A DNA stretch of 64,000 nucleotides from Rhexocercosporidium sp. MPI-PUGE-AT-0058 (GCA_020746875.1 JAGTJL010000003.1:806001-870000), one strand, 5' to 3'; shown: positions 49,201-60,484, counted from the first letter of the stretch. A program made the numbers and translations. Notes: generated by a model not told the origin, from the letters alone.

Positions 49201-50194
49201 CCCATTTTTCAAGACCCATCCACATGTTTCGGGATATTTCGTTCCTTCCGTCGAAAATTTATCGATAATTGACGTCTGATCGGTGTCATCTAGCTTCAGC
49301 CACGTGGAAATGTTTTGGAGATAGCCGGCGGTCTGCTCTTCTTCGTCACAGGCCAATTTTGCAAGGGCATCCTGCCTCCAGGCCTCCAACTTGTCTCTTG
49401 TGTCTTTCGCCTCTGAGATATGATGGGCACTGGCTTCCTTGTCTATCTGCTCTTCGTGTCTTTTCAAATCGTCAATGATGTTGTCGAATCGTCTTTGAAA
49501 GCGGCCCCATGAGGTGAGAAAAAATATCTTCCAGCCTGCTCAGTTTAGCAGATCCCTAGGATTATACTTGAGAATTAACCTACAACTTCGTCGTACTAAC
49601 GTGTACGCTTGCTTGTGGAATCGAAGTATATCAGCGTAAAAGACGGCAAGAGTCAGCTGGAAGCTGGCATTCTGACTGAAGGCTGCATCGAGGATTCGAA
49701 ATCTGTTCAGGGAATCACCAATACGCGAGTATGCTTTGATGATCTGGTCGAATGCTTCTACATAATCCGATGCAATCTACATGGAATGCAACAACGAGTC
49801 AGAAAGTGTTCTGGTGGGTTTGATAATGACACCAACACCACCACCCACAACACACCACGTCATCACTTAATCATCCTGGACTCACCTTGAGAATCAATTT
49901 TATCGGAGCCCAAATCCAGGGAAGGTATGGGGTTCCATTACAAAGAACCTCGACCACGGCGGAATAATGTTGAAGCCCAGAGAACAGCGGCAGCAGACGA
50001 CGCATGTTGCGCAATGAAGAACGCGCTGCAAGCTGATTTTCGATATCTAGGGCGGCTTTTTGCACACTTTCCAGCGTGGCAGCGCCAAAATCATGGGAGT
50101 CTGCGGGAGCAATAGCGCCCTCCAAATCTTCGAAAGCTTCGCGGATCGTTCGTTTCGCTGCATCGACCTTTTGGTCTCTTCTGGGGAGGGGCAT
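46206..50194 (-). CDS. NACHT/STAND protein with C2H2 fingers and a C-terminal PP4R3 (Psy2)-like EVH1 domain
   Basis: Ten exons: 50194-49886, 49776-49587, 49535-48519, 48462-48351, 48277-48023, 47973-47525, 47448-46673, 46539-46428, 46376-46295 and 46239-46206. They give about 1111 aa, and all nine junctions keep phase. Residues 1-170 form the usual fungal NACHT N-terminal helical domain (PYLPWIWAPIKLIL, WKIFFLTSWGRF). The NACHT P-loop GNPGTGKST is near residue 291 and Walker B reads YVLLDGLDE. Then come FLWARLVLDYV and the winged-helix-like FIHVSVKDYLQ. Around 825-875 are C2H2-like fingers (YTCRFPLCPRA, LHCQYAGCQYPPF). The last ~100 residues read RVKVYEKREDGWFDKGTGFC, FITVKSEEFPYDRLL, DRLIVW, MALRFQ and IWNSIN, the block order of the Psy2/SMEK N-terminal domain. 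STAND proteins are intracellular sensors, often linked to fungal heterokaryon incompatibility. If exon 7 is read through, the protein instead ends at 46622. Confidence 0.8.
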
Positions 50195-50654
50195 AGCCAC
50201 CGGTAGTACAATCCAATGGAGGCAAGTCTCCGTGAGGTCAACGGAGTGAAACTCGCCAGGAGGGGGGGGAGGAGGAGGAGGAGGAAACAGAAGAAGAGAA
50301 ACTCGACGACTTTACATTGCTGTGTAGCCTGGTCCTTCTCCAGCCTTACTGTCCAGTTGCACTGCTTGAACGCCCGTGCATGCCGGGGAGCCTACCAAAA
50401 GCCGCTGTCTCTGCACTCACTCTTGTTCTGCTGTAGTAGTGATAGGTCCTGCTCAGCGCCGCGATGCGCTGGACAGTGGCTGTGCATCTCGAATCCTCAC
50501 ACGAGAACGCCGAGGCGAACCATGAGGCAAACCATGAGGCTCGCGACATGGGAGAAATAATTTTCTCCAACCTTCGTTCCCGGCGCACATCGAATAACTT
50601 ATTGCATTGATTAGCACAAGGAATTGGACTAGCAGAAGGTGCGCTGTTGAAAAC
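50195..50654. promoter_or_regulatory. bidirectional promoter between STAND and SNF2 genes, with a polypurine tract
   Basis: A 460 bp spacer between divergent starts. Positions 50258-50287 are purine-only: a run of eight G, then GGA repeats. Such polypurine blocks can form triplex or quadruplex structures. Sharing one promoter may couple the two genes' expression; that is inference. Confidence 0.42.
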
Positions 50655-53600
50655 ATGGAGCATCATCATATCTCCGAGGGCGCAAAACGTCGGCGCTTAG
50701 AGCCAGCACGGGGTGAACCAGAAATCCAGGCAACAAATTGGAAGGCATCGGCGACAATACCTGTTCCAGGGCCAGCAGGTGATATGGTCTGGTTGAGCGA
50801 CAATGACAGAGGAATTGTATCTGATTTCAAACCCAGTCCAACGCCAGCCTGGAGCCAGCCGGGAGCCATGTCATGGAGCAACAGTACTCAGTTCGCTCAG
50901 ACAGACCATAGCGTCAACACAACATGGCAGAATATCGATGGTCACATTTCATCCACTTGCTCATTCTCGGCTGGCACTGGATCCTCTTCGATGACAGCTG
51001 GGGGGGGTTAAATAGCGGTTGGACCGAGTACGGACTAGGTGACCATAACTCTTGGGTCGACCACCTCTTGCGTTTTGAACCAGTGCCCAATTATTCTACC
51101 CAGGTCCATTCCTCTGATTCCTTAGCAAGTATACTGTCGCTCGAGCCTCTTCAATCGAACAGACTCAGTACGGAAGTTCTGTTCCAGACACCGATGGCGG
51201 TAGCAACTCAAGAAAATGAGCCAGTCGGGCCAGGTTCGCATACCTCATCTGCAAAGGACGTAATATACGGGTCCGTGGAAATACCTTCTGGGGTTGATGG
51301 GGACGAGGTTCTCTGCTTTGGAATGGTGAGAATGATCATATTTTCTTCAAGTGGATGTGTTACTTACTCCTGAAATGGCAGGTCCTAGGCATTCTGGGAG
51401 AATGCCAATTTCCTTCCGGGGCTTGTCAACAACAAGACTCTTTCAGCCACGCAGTCACACTTGACACGGCCTCCAAATTCAGCTCTTCGTCCGATCTCAA
51501 CATCAGTGGCATCATATCGAACCAGCAAGATATCGAATTATTGCAGGCCCTTATCGATGAAACATCCCTCACACTTGAAGTGAAATGCAAGACCGGGCAT
51601 GGAAATATAGACTATCCAAAGGCGAGGAGATATCAGCCTCGCTTAAAGCCGTGCTCGCTCTCAATTATTGTCTACGGGCCGACGTTTCTTTGTGAGGATG
51701 TTGGCATTTTTTTCCAGGACTATGATATATATTTGCAAGATCCTCAAGGCTGCGAATTGGATGTCAGATACTGTAATCCCCATCGACTTTCCTCCATAGA
51801 CATGGCGTCTTGGCAAATGACATCAGGATTAGGATTACAAGGGGATCCCCTTCAAGCGTTCAACTTAGAGGACGCCCCTCAACAACCAGATATCCTCGCC
51901 ATTCTCGATTCACAGGAGGATCTGCTAGAATCTTCGCAACCGGAAGCAATTTTAACAGCACTCGAACGGTAAATATCACTTGATGCTGCTTGAAATTTGG
52001 CTAATACTGTGAAGGCATCAAAAACAAGCTCTGACTTTTATGCTGCATAGAGAAGAAGGATGGGCTTTAAACGGCCTTACACCCGATATCTGGGAAATGA
52101 GGAAATTCAACCAAGGTTATCGGTGGGACCCCAAGTCGCGTTCCAATACTGTAAGGCTTGAATCTAACAATGCGCAAAAGCTTCGTCAACAAGATCTCAG
52201 GCGCTTATCAAACCGAGGAGCCACCACAGTTTTTTGGGGGCATCATCGCAGATCCAATGGGGCTCGGCAAAACTCTGAGCATGATAGCACTAATTGCGAC
52301 AGACTTGAAAGGGTATCATAATGAGAATTTTGGGCCGCATAGCGGCATTGATGAAAATCTTTCAAACAATACCACACTCGTCATCGTACCCCCACCAGGT
52401 AAATACACCCCTAGTGTGGAGTGTGTAGGAAGTTAACTGGTTGTCAAGTGCTTGACAGCTGGGAAGAGCAATTATCACAGTAGGTCACTACTTCATCCAA
52501 AAGATTGCTCTAATATAAGCAGACATGTTGTAAAATCTCGTATGACATGGGGCCGTCACCATGGCAAGTCTCGTTTGAACAGAACTTCCATAGATAGCTA
52601 CAATCTGGTATTGACAACATACCACACTGTGTCAGCTGAATGGAGAAATGGAAAGCAGGCCGAGATGTCCATCCTTTACTCCACTAAATGGAAACGTGTA
52701 ATCCTTGATGAAGGTATCGTCGTATTCCGCGATGGTATCTTGTATGCTCACTAACAGTTATAGCACATGTCGTTCGAAATAGCGGTTCACAAATGGCCAA
52801 GGCGATCTGTTCTCTTCATGCTTGCTCCCGATGGGCAGTGACAGGAACCCCAATACAGAATCGGCTAGGAGACCTTGTATCTCTTTTGAAATTCCTTCGA
52901 GCGCACCCATATGATGACGCAGGAAGGTTCGAAGTGGACATAACTCAGTTGTGGAAGACAGGTGGAGGGGAGGAAGTAGAGGAAGCCGTCCGGAGACTTC
53001 AACGACTGTCTAGATGCCTTTTGCTACGAAGGCCAAAAGAGACCATCAACTTGCCGCCAAGACGAGACCTGAAATGCGTCGTAGAATTCAACGCCGATGA
53101 GAGAGCACTCTATGAGGGTATTAAAAGCCAAACGATCGCAACTTTCAAAGAAGCAACTCCTCACGACACTAACCGGTCTAGTGCCACTGCATGTATTAAT
53201 GTCATCGAGCAAATCAACTCGCTGCGGATGATCTGTAATATGGGACTTCAATACCACTCGCGCTACGGAAAAGCCGCCCCCGAAGTGGACATGAACGGGC
53301 GAATCAAATGGGCGGAAGCGGCACAACAAGCTTTCGACTTTCAACTTGAAGCTGGATCCATAATGTGCCAATTCTGTTTATCATCACTCAATATGGCAGA
53401 AACTTTACTGGGTGAGACTGACGACCAGACCCAGCCTCAGTTCTCTGAATGCCTCAGATTCATCTGCTCAGAATGTACACAACGCCGCCGCCGGGCTTCT
53501 GAACCCATCTCGTGTGGGCACAATCCGTGCCATCCCACAGCCCGAGTATCTATGAGTCGTACAGAATTCGAAGAAGCAAGCTCTCCAATGCTCACTATGG

Positions 53601-54423
53601 AGGATTATCAAGCCTCCTTAATCAGTCTCCCTTCAAAGGTTACATCCCTAATGATGCAGCTTCAGAGTCAGCAAGCCGATGTGAAATGGTAGGTAACAAA
53701 TTATGACGGTAACGCTTCCTGCTAATCCTGTGACCGTAAAGTCTAGTATTCTCATCATGGAGAATGACCCTCAACGTCGTCGAAACCGGTCTCAAGCAAG
53801 CTAATATCCCATATCTGCGCTTCGATGGGAAAGTACCGCAGAAAGACAGGCAAGGTATCATCGAAAGGTTTCGGAAAGACCCGTCAATCAAGGTGATGAT
53901 TCTCACGCTGTCGTGTGGTGCCGTTGGGTGAGTGTCTAGGAATTGTGCTCACATTCATGAAGTAATGCTCATGGAATAATTATAGTTTGACACTGACGGA
54001 GGCTTCATACGCTTATCTCATGGAGCCTCATTGGTACTTCATTTCACGACAGACGAGAAATGGTGTCACTGACAAACAATTCAGGAACCCAACGATTGAG
54101 GAGCAAGCACTAGCACGAATACACAGAATTGGCCAGAAGAAAGAAGTAACCACTGTTCGCTTCTTCGTGAAGGATACGTTTGAAGAGGTAAATCCTGCCA
54201 TCCGGTATACGGATAACAGAGCGAGTTAGCTGACGTACTCTCCAGCGAGTGATGGAAATCCAGAAGTCTAAACAGGACTTGGCTAATCTGCTGTTCTCTC
54301 CACGTGAAGATAGCCAGGGTGGAGATGTCAAGCGTCTTGAGGTATGATTATTGCTAGAATATCAAACATCGAATGCTTGGAAATTTTCAGGACCTGCTAA
54401 CGCAACTGGTAGTGGCTTTGTAG
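50655..54423 (+). CDS. SNF2-family helicase/ATPase, Rad5/HLTF-like
   Basis: About thirteen exons: 50655-50890, 50998-51325, 51382-51968, 52015-52122, 52181-52398, 52449-52479, 52523-52713, 52764-53688, 53742-53927, 53986-54033, 54085-54187, 54246-54341 and 54391-54423, roughly 1029 aa. Helicase motifs are complete: GGIIADPMGLGKTLS (I), LVIVPPPVLDSWEEQL (Ia), VLTTYHTV (Ib), VILDEAHVVRN (II), VTGTPIQNR (III), CLVFSSWRMTL (IV), VMILTLSCGAVGLTLT (V) and EQALARIHRIGQ (VI). Between the lobes, MCQFC, FICSEC and SCGHNPCH suggest a degenerate RING-like zinc site. Rad5-type proteins act in chromatin remodelling or post-replication repair in the nucleus. The first junction is uncertain: the 5' frame stops at 51009 right after a run of eight G, so either an intron 50891-50997 with a weak donor is spliced or one G is missing. 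It is divergent from the STAND gene. Confidence 0.84.
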
Positions 54424-54896
54424 TCTATTATAATATAGTGGACACTACTACTCAACAAAGTTAGTCAGCGCTGTATAAAATTTTCTTGAGGATAGAATTC
54501 ATGATCTGCCGAGACTCTATTGACGGCGAGAAATCTCTAGTGTTATGTGCATGAAAGCCTCCATTCCGCAGACCGTGATATACCACAAAAATGAGAAACA
54601 TTTAGGCAGAATGTCACCATCAAAGCGGGGGATTAGCCAGAAGCTCTAACTCACTATACCAAGTGAAGGCTTCCCACAGGAATGCCGAATTCGATTTAAG
54701 GCGTCAATAATAAATGTCCGGAATGAACGGGTGGATTAAGATGAATTCAAATTTTCACGAAACGTCACTGTTAGTGACGAGGAGTTCTATCGGAATTCTT
54801 TGATTTGTTTTTGGATTGCTCTGACTTACGCTGTGCTTGGAATTCTAAAGATATCTGACACACGCACATCCTGCTCGACGGATTCCATTGATCAGG
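54424..54896. other. intergenic, convergent gene ends
   Basis: Lies between the 3' ends of the SNF2 gene and a minus-strand regulator; presumably it holds both poly(A) regions. Nothing coding is supported. Confidence 0.5.
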
Positions 54897-56458
54897 TCAG
54901 GTGAACTCACTCGACTCTGTATGGGTTAACTTTGTCTGCTCAATCGGCCAACGAAGCCAATGCTGAAGTTCCTCCGGCACAAATTGTCGAACCCCTCTAA
55001 TCACATGATGAACCCATCCTTCCATGAACCATTGAGAGTCTAGTTCCTGCAATAAAACGGCGAAGAACGAGAAAATGATGAGTGCGGTGGACTGCTTGTC
55101 CTGTAGACATCGAATGTAATTCTCCGATGCACGGTATAGCCAGGCGAAGACAACCTGGGAATTACGGTCATCGTTCTCTTTGTACTCCTCTGGCGTAGCG
55201 TAAACGACATTGAACGATTGCAGGAGGGTATCGAGGGCCGTGAGATATGTATCCGAGAAGGGGTCCAGCATTTCCGAGTTGGAATTGATGAACCAGCGAA
55301 GTTCACTGATGGGTGGCTTGTAATCTGGACGTAGCTGGAAAGGATTTCCGAAATTTGTTTTCCTGGAATGTTCCTGGAAAATTGGTGCAAGGATGCCTGT
55401 GTGTAGCTTCTCATGCTGGGAGGTTGCAATCGAGCGTACGCCTCTCAACAAGGTAAACCACTGTGCCTCGCCGTGGGTGCTGAATGCGATAAATTCACCT
55501 GGCTGAGGACCTCTGGCAAAACTGCAGAAGCAGACCAGAATGGCTGACGAGTACATAGCTTCGCAGTTCTCTGCATTCAAGGAAGCAAGGGCCACAGTTG
55601 CTCCTTGTAGGCCGGCAGTATGGTATTTCTCAGCTACGGAAAGAAAATACTCTTGCCTCTCCCGCCGGCAGCGGGCTAGATGGAAAGCGGATAAGGAGAG
55701 ACTGAGCTGCAGAACGAAATGGTAGGCGAAGCCGATAGCTGGAAGTTTTTCTTGCCAAAATTCCAGACCGTCTCCAAGGAACGAAGGGCAGGTTTTCATG
55801 AGATAGTGATGCCAGATTTCGAGGTCCGCAGCATTGAAAAGTCCTGGATTGTCGGCTTGTGCGAGATAACTGTTGGACGGGGTTTGGCTGGCAGAAAGAT
55901 TTTCCAGTGGACTAAGATCGGCCTCCGTGGCGCTCGAGGAAGCCGGATCGCTGACTTCGTAACCAGATGCTACAAACTTCCGCTGGGGTTTGACTTGCGG
56001 ATGAGTTGTAGATGATCCTGGGGTCGCATTATCGGCAGCGAAGTCGCAGATGATGTTGTGTTTCACACATCTCTCACAAGAAGGTTTACGCTCATCGCAC
56101 TAAAGTCAACTAAATTAGTCCTTTGAGCATAAAAGAAGTGGTGGTCGTGGGTCAAAAATCGATCAAAACTCCCTCAAACCCACGCAGTTCTCAGGTATAT
56201 TCGACTGTATCGCATCTCACCTTGACTCTTCTCTTCTTGCAATTGCCACAGCCCACTTCATACATGTTAGCTTTGTTTTTCGCAGGCTTTGGGGTGGGAG
56301 ATAGAGGATCATGCTAGAATCTTAAATTCCAAGGCATTCCTTGAGTTCCAAGATCTCACACATTTGGGAAACCTAAGCCGAAGCTTTTACGTACATCTTG
56401 ATTTGCGATGCGGCTTCCGCGAGCCCTTCGAGATATCCAGCAGCTGGTCCGCCTCCAT
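54897..56458 (-). CDS. Zn2Cys6 transcription factor
   Basis: Three exons proposed: 56458-56395, 56270-56221 and 56099-54897, about 438 aa. Exon 1 encodes a basic SRKPHRKSR segment as in the other regulators of this window. Exon 2 adds GCGNCKKRRVK and exon 3 opens with CDERKPSCERC, completing Cys29, 32, 39, 46, 49 and 56. All phases agree. Without exon 1 the cluster would start at an internal Met just before it, which is the alternative model. The body has DLEIWHHYLMKTCPSF, FAYHFVLQLSLSLSAFHLA and a C-terminal ELQHWLRWPIEQ, a pattern common in short sterol-regulator-like Zn2Cys6 proteins. No cluster partner is evident. Confidence 0.78.
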
Positions 56459-57018
56459 ATCCACGTGACCTCTGGTCAAACAACAATTCCAAGCGCAGGT
56501 TGAGATCGCACATAAGTTCCCAGTGCCAGTCCCAGTCCGATTCCGGTCTGTCGTACTGGTTCTTCCCACATGGGCGACTGCGATACCAATTGGTCGAAGG
56601 AGGTTTTGGTGATGTCTGGTCGCCAAGGGTTCGAGATATTTGAAACCGAAGTTGACGACGACGATACGAGGTAAGACGCTAATACAGGAGTCCTCTAGCG
56701 CAGATTATGTAAGAAAGATTACTTAAGTTATACACCACCTCCCTAATTCTGTAAGTTTGAAACATAGATGTCAAACCTCCCAATCATCGCTGTTCGAGAA
56801 AGCACTTGCTTTTGTTCCACAATGAAGACTGAAAATTATGGTTTCGTGACTCATATTCTGACATTTTATTCACAATTGCAAAGTATAGTAGGACAAGGAA
56901 TTAGAGTCAATTTGTGTTGCTAGCTGTTGATTTGACGACGAGCGCAGCTAATTATCTAATAACATTGAGTTTGAGATACCACTCAACAAAGGTCCTCAAG
57001 TGCATGCAAAACTTCGCC
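56459..57018. other. intergenic
   Basis: Promoter side of the regulator and 3' flank of the 2EXR gene. No further gene is supported. Confidence 0.45.
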
Positions 57019-57711
57019 TCAGCCAACCAATAGTAATCGCTTCTTGGCCTCATCGATGCTCCAATTCTCAATCTTTGTCCGGGGCTTGTCGTTTATTTGA
57101 ATTTCCTTCCAACGTTGCTCTAACAACCGCTCAACCTGCCGTTGTCTTGCGATCACAAATAGAGGAGTACTCAGGCCAGGAATGTTTTCCCAAATTAAGG
57201 TATCCAAGTTCTGAAAGCGCAGAAGACCGAGAGCACCCAAAATGCCTCTTGCCGATGGCTCCCAACCAAGAATGATGGCCTTCACTTTATTTTCAATCTC
57301 CTTTCTATTGAGCTTACGGGTATCGTGTAGAGGAGCAAAGCGTGCCATAGCGGTTGCATCCTTGAATAACAGTACATCTCGTTCGAAGTTGAAGAATATT
57401 GGTGTGAAGAGGCGATTGCGGAAAGCGAGGGTATGCGTCGTCTGGATCATCATGCGGGAATCATGAGAGGCTTGAGACAAACCTTTCAATGTTTCATCTT
57501 TTGGTGGATCTGCCCTCGCGCGCTGGAAAGCGGACCCAGTTAAATGTTTGTGTGAGGTCGAATAATCAGTGTAGATCGTAATAAGTCGGCCGCTTGGGAT
57601 TAATTCCTTCCAGATCATGAGGCGGAGCTCCAAGGGAAGTTTGGAAAATAGGGGAAAGGTTCGGCCGTCCGCTGCTGCGATTGCATCATCGACTGGTATG
57701 ATTGAGGACAT
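57019..57711 (-). CDS. 2EXR-domain protein (intact)
   Basis: A single exon of 230 aa from the ATG at 57711. Residues ~18-37 carry the domain opening FPLFSKLPLELRLMIWKELI, followed by a Tyr/Ser-rich strand, LKGLSQASHDSRMMIQTTHTLAF (the LLxVxxESRxxA equivalent), FFNFERDVLLFKD (the FNFxxDxLxF block) and KVKAIILGWEPSARG, then FQNLDTLIW and a charged C-terminal helix. The order matches fungal 2EXR proteins, whose function is unknown. Unlike the three relics in the window (16.9, 17.9-18.3 and 58.9-59.1 kb) it has no internal stop. A short proline-poor leader precedes the domain. Confidence 0.85.
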   Translation of the reverse strand: MSSIIPVDDAIAAADGRTFPLFSKLPLELRLMIWKELIPSGRLITIYTDYSTSHKHLTGSAFQRARADPPKDETLKGLSQASHDSRMMIQTTHTLAFRNRLFTPIFFNFERDVLLFKDATAMARFAPLHDTRKLNRKEIENKVKAIILGWEPSARGILGALGLLRFQNLDTLIWENIPGLSTPLFVIARQRQVERLLEQRWKEIQINDKPRTKIENWSIDEAKKRLLLVG

Positions 57712-58856
57712 TTTCAGGTAGGGATGGCGAACTAGAATTTGGTCAGCGTGCGCGCCATCAGACTGGGAAAAAAAAGGGGGGGACTCACACTTTTGAAGAC
57801 GCGACTAGAAGTGTCTCCGTCACCGGCAGTGGTTTGAGGAGTTTCGACCCTCGATGTTGAGCTGGTACTTGACTGTTTAGAAGTGGCTGCGGTTGCGATT
57901 TTTTGGAGGTTCGACTTGGAGCGTCAGTTGTGAAGCGATGCCAGTAGCCTCGTTGGGATGTGGTAGATTGTAGCCACTAGCTCGACCTCGCTTATTTGTT
58001 GGAAAGCTCCTCGAGGAAGACCGCAGCGAGGTGACATCACATGAAGGTGAATGCAAACCTTTGATGAGTAGTAACGTTCAAATTGAACCAACCGGAATAT
58101 CCCTCGTCGATGATAAAAGGAATTCATCAGTGTGCATCAATATTGGAGATTTTCCTTCTTGGATGGATATATTCACTAGCTTTTTTCAAATATGGGAGCA
58201 AGCAATCACAGATGAGTTTATATTATAGTGTCTATGACTGCGTCTTGACCTGCGTGTGACTTAGACCTACAAAGTAACGATTCTATCAAGGGACTGGGAG
58301 CCCTAAAAAGCTTATTCACTTACCACCACACCATTCCTCTTCACCAGAAGCAGAAAAACAATCCCAAAAGCAGCACCACTAAGGCTACGGAAGAGACAAC
58401 CCTCAGATCTGAATGCTATTTTAGTTTCCATTGTGGCAACCCACTGGCCTGAATTCGATAGCTAATGCAACAGAAATCCCTCTATTCTGTCTCACCTCGA
58501 CACAGAGTCCTCAGATGCAGAAATCCTAATTCAATCAGAGGCTGTGTTCACGAACGTGGGTGCTAATACCCCTCAAACAAAATCGGCTTTCTCAACTGCA
58601 CACTCAAATCACAATCTCTTACCATGCTAAAATGCATCAAATAGCTAATCAGTCAAACCAGTGCTGTATCAAAATCTCCCTGTAGTCATTTGTCGCGAAA
58701 CCCCATCAACCAGAGTATCTAGGTTCCCAGACCCATCAAAAACACCCAATTCATCCCCGTTCTCAAGCTTAATCCTAGAATGTCTCTACTTCGGCATCTC
58801 ATCAGACTCGTACTCTCTCAATGAGATATCGTGCTGATGAAATAGCTCACACGCGC
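57712..58856. other. intergenic
   Basis: Between the intact 2EXR gene and a 2EXR relic. A few short plus-strand frames are present without recognisable motifs. Confidence 0.4.
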
Positions 58857-59140
58857 CTATATCTTCAACAGGAGAGTGCCATGCGCGGAATTGAAGTAGA
58901 TTGGGCGGGTGACGATGGGTTCGAATGCGATAGTGTAGTAGACGAGCGCTACTTGGCGGCATTCGCTAGTCATGCAGAGGAGCGTGGAGAGGGCCCGATT
59001 GGTCTTCAAAATGAGGCCATCGTCGTCGATGGGGTACCGAACTGTCTCGATTTAGATGGATGACTTTCGATGGGGAATGACGTAGCCCAAGATCATTCGA
59101 CGGAGCTCGCATGGGCGGCGCCCAAAAGAGGGGAAGTCTA
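58857..59140 (-). pseudogene. 2EXR-domain relic with in-frame stop
   Basis: On the minus strand the frame reads DFPSFGRRPCELRRMILGYVIP, then a TAA at 59054-59052, then continues in the same frame as RYPIDDDG, LSTLLCMTSECRQVAL and RPIYFNSAHGTLL to a TAG at 58859-58857. This is the 2EXR block order with an interrupted middle, an eroded opening (RRP for LP) and no ATG at the front. The plus-strand 80-residue frame here (58821-59063) is its antisense shadow. Confidence 0.65.
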
Positions 59141-59761
59141 TTGCTAGTTTAGGTTGGGCCGCTAGCCATGTTTGCACATTGCGTATAAAGTAATTAAGGA
59201 AGACATGATTTCGTTTGGTTGTTTTCAACTAGCTTGGTCCCCCGTGTTGCGCTTTTGTGGGTAGATGCTCGCATAACATCGCACAAATGCAAGCAGCTAA
59301 TACTCGTACGGTAGCCTTCCTTTTCCCAGGTTTAATTGCTTGATTGCTTAGAAAGAAAGAAGAGCGGAAATAGGCCATTGCTTCAGTGTTCACTTACTGT
59401 TATTGATGAGATTGAGTGGAAGACAGATTCTCGTCAGCAAGATTCCACTTAGAGAGCAGCATTCCCGACAGATGCTCGAATCAGTAGAGCAGGTTTCAAC
59501 ATTGTGATCAAAGGAAAATTTAATCTTAGCGCCTAGCAATCCCAGGCTGGACCTGGAGTAAAGAGGAGAAACCTCGAAGGAGGGAGACTCAAATGTTGCG
59601 AGTTCGGGGTATTTAGATATGTCTTCTGTGAGCTGTGACTGAATTTTTAATGATAATAATCATCGACAGGTCATCGTTCCGTGAGATCTTTTTGCAGCAC
59701 AATCGATCAGGCAAGAGTATTTCCGAAAGCCCTCTCATCCCGTCACACACCATCGCAAACT
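59141..59761. other. intergenic
   Basis: Nothing coding supported; 3' flank of the kinase gene at the right end. Confidence 0.4.
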
Positions 59762-60484
59762 TCAACATTCCATCATGGTCCACTCAGTCGAATCTTCAAC
59801 ACTCTGCAACAAGATATTCGGCTTCAGCAACTTCTCCCTAATCTCCACCCCGTTCAACAAATCATTGCCCTCTGCCCTCCGATATGCTGCATCCATGGTC
59901 TGCTCAATTCCAACCTTAAGATGCCTCCTCGCAATCCGGTTCCTCGCCAAATCCGGCACAACATCCACAAACCAAGTCTCATCAACCAAGTCCCGGATAT
60001 CATTCCACGGTTCTTCATCCAACAACAGATAATTGCCCTCCAACAGGACAAATTGCATCTCCGGCCCAATCACTATTCCACTCTCGACAGGGTCCTTCGC
60101 GGCATGATCGAAACTCGGTACGAGTATAGTTTCCAACTTCTCCAGAGACCTGAAACGCGACGCAGATAGGGTTTGGACAAGCTGTGCTACACCGGCAGCA
60201 TCGAATGTCCAGGAAGCTCCACGCCGGGCATAAGCTTCGTCGTGGTTGGACATTTGGTCGAGGGTCGAGCGAGGGAGGTGGAAGCCATCCACAGGGGTTA
60301 TGGCTGCAAAGGGAGACGCAGATGTGCCATTGAGACGCCCAACGATATTCTTAGCTATCGTAGACTTTCCTGAACCGGGTGGACCGGCGAGTGCGACTAT
60401 TACGCGGTTTTGATTCGTGCTGGACTCGAGTTTCGAAATGAGGGCTAAGGCGCGCTCTGACAGCGATTGATAGACTGGTTCCAT
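59762..60484 (-). CDS. P-loop kinase, YFH7/uridine kinase-like
   Basis: A single exon of 240 aa. The frame extends 5' through a TTG only, so the first ATG (60484-60482) is taken. Walker A is GPPGSGKST (residues 34-42) after the strand RVIVALA. Then TPVDGFHLPRSTLD gives the substrate-side DGFH motif, RRGASWTFDA the lid, and SFDHAAKDPVESGIVI the region typical of YFH7-type and pantothenate/uridine kinase-like proteins. FVLLEGNYLLLDEEPW is the Walker-B-like strand and RNRIARRHLKVGI the arginine-rich segment. Family members phosphorylate small molecules in the cytosol; the true substrate of YFH7 proteins is not settled. Length fits the family, and no break was seen. Confidence 0.88.
   Translation of the reverse strand: MEPVYQSLSERALALISKLESSTNQNRVIVALAGPPGSGKSTIAKNIVGRLNGTSASPFAAITPVDGFHLPRSTLDQMSNHDEAYARRGASWTFDAAGVAQLVQTLSASRFRSLEKLETILVPSFDHAAKDPVESGIVIGPEMQFVLLEGNYLLLDEEPWNDIRDLVDETWFVDVVPDLARNRIARRHLKVGIEQTMDAAYRRAEGNDLLNGVEIREKLLKPNILLQSVEDSTEWTMMEC

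Noticed and set aside
58821..59063. 80-residue plus-strand ORF
   Set aside because: It is the antisense of the 2EXR relic on the minus strand and has no family features of its own.
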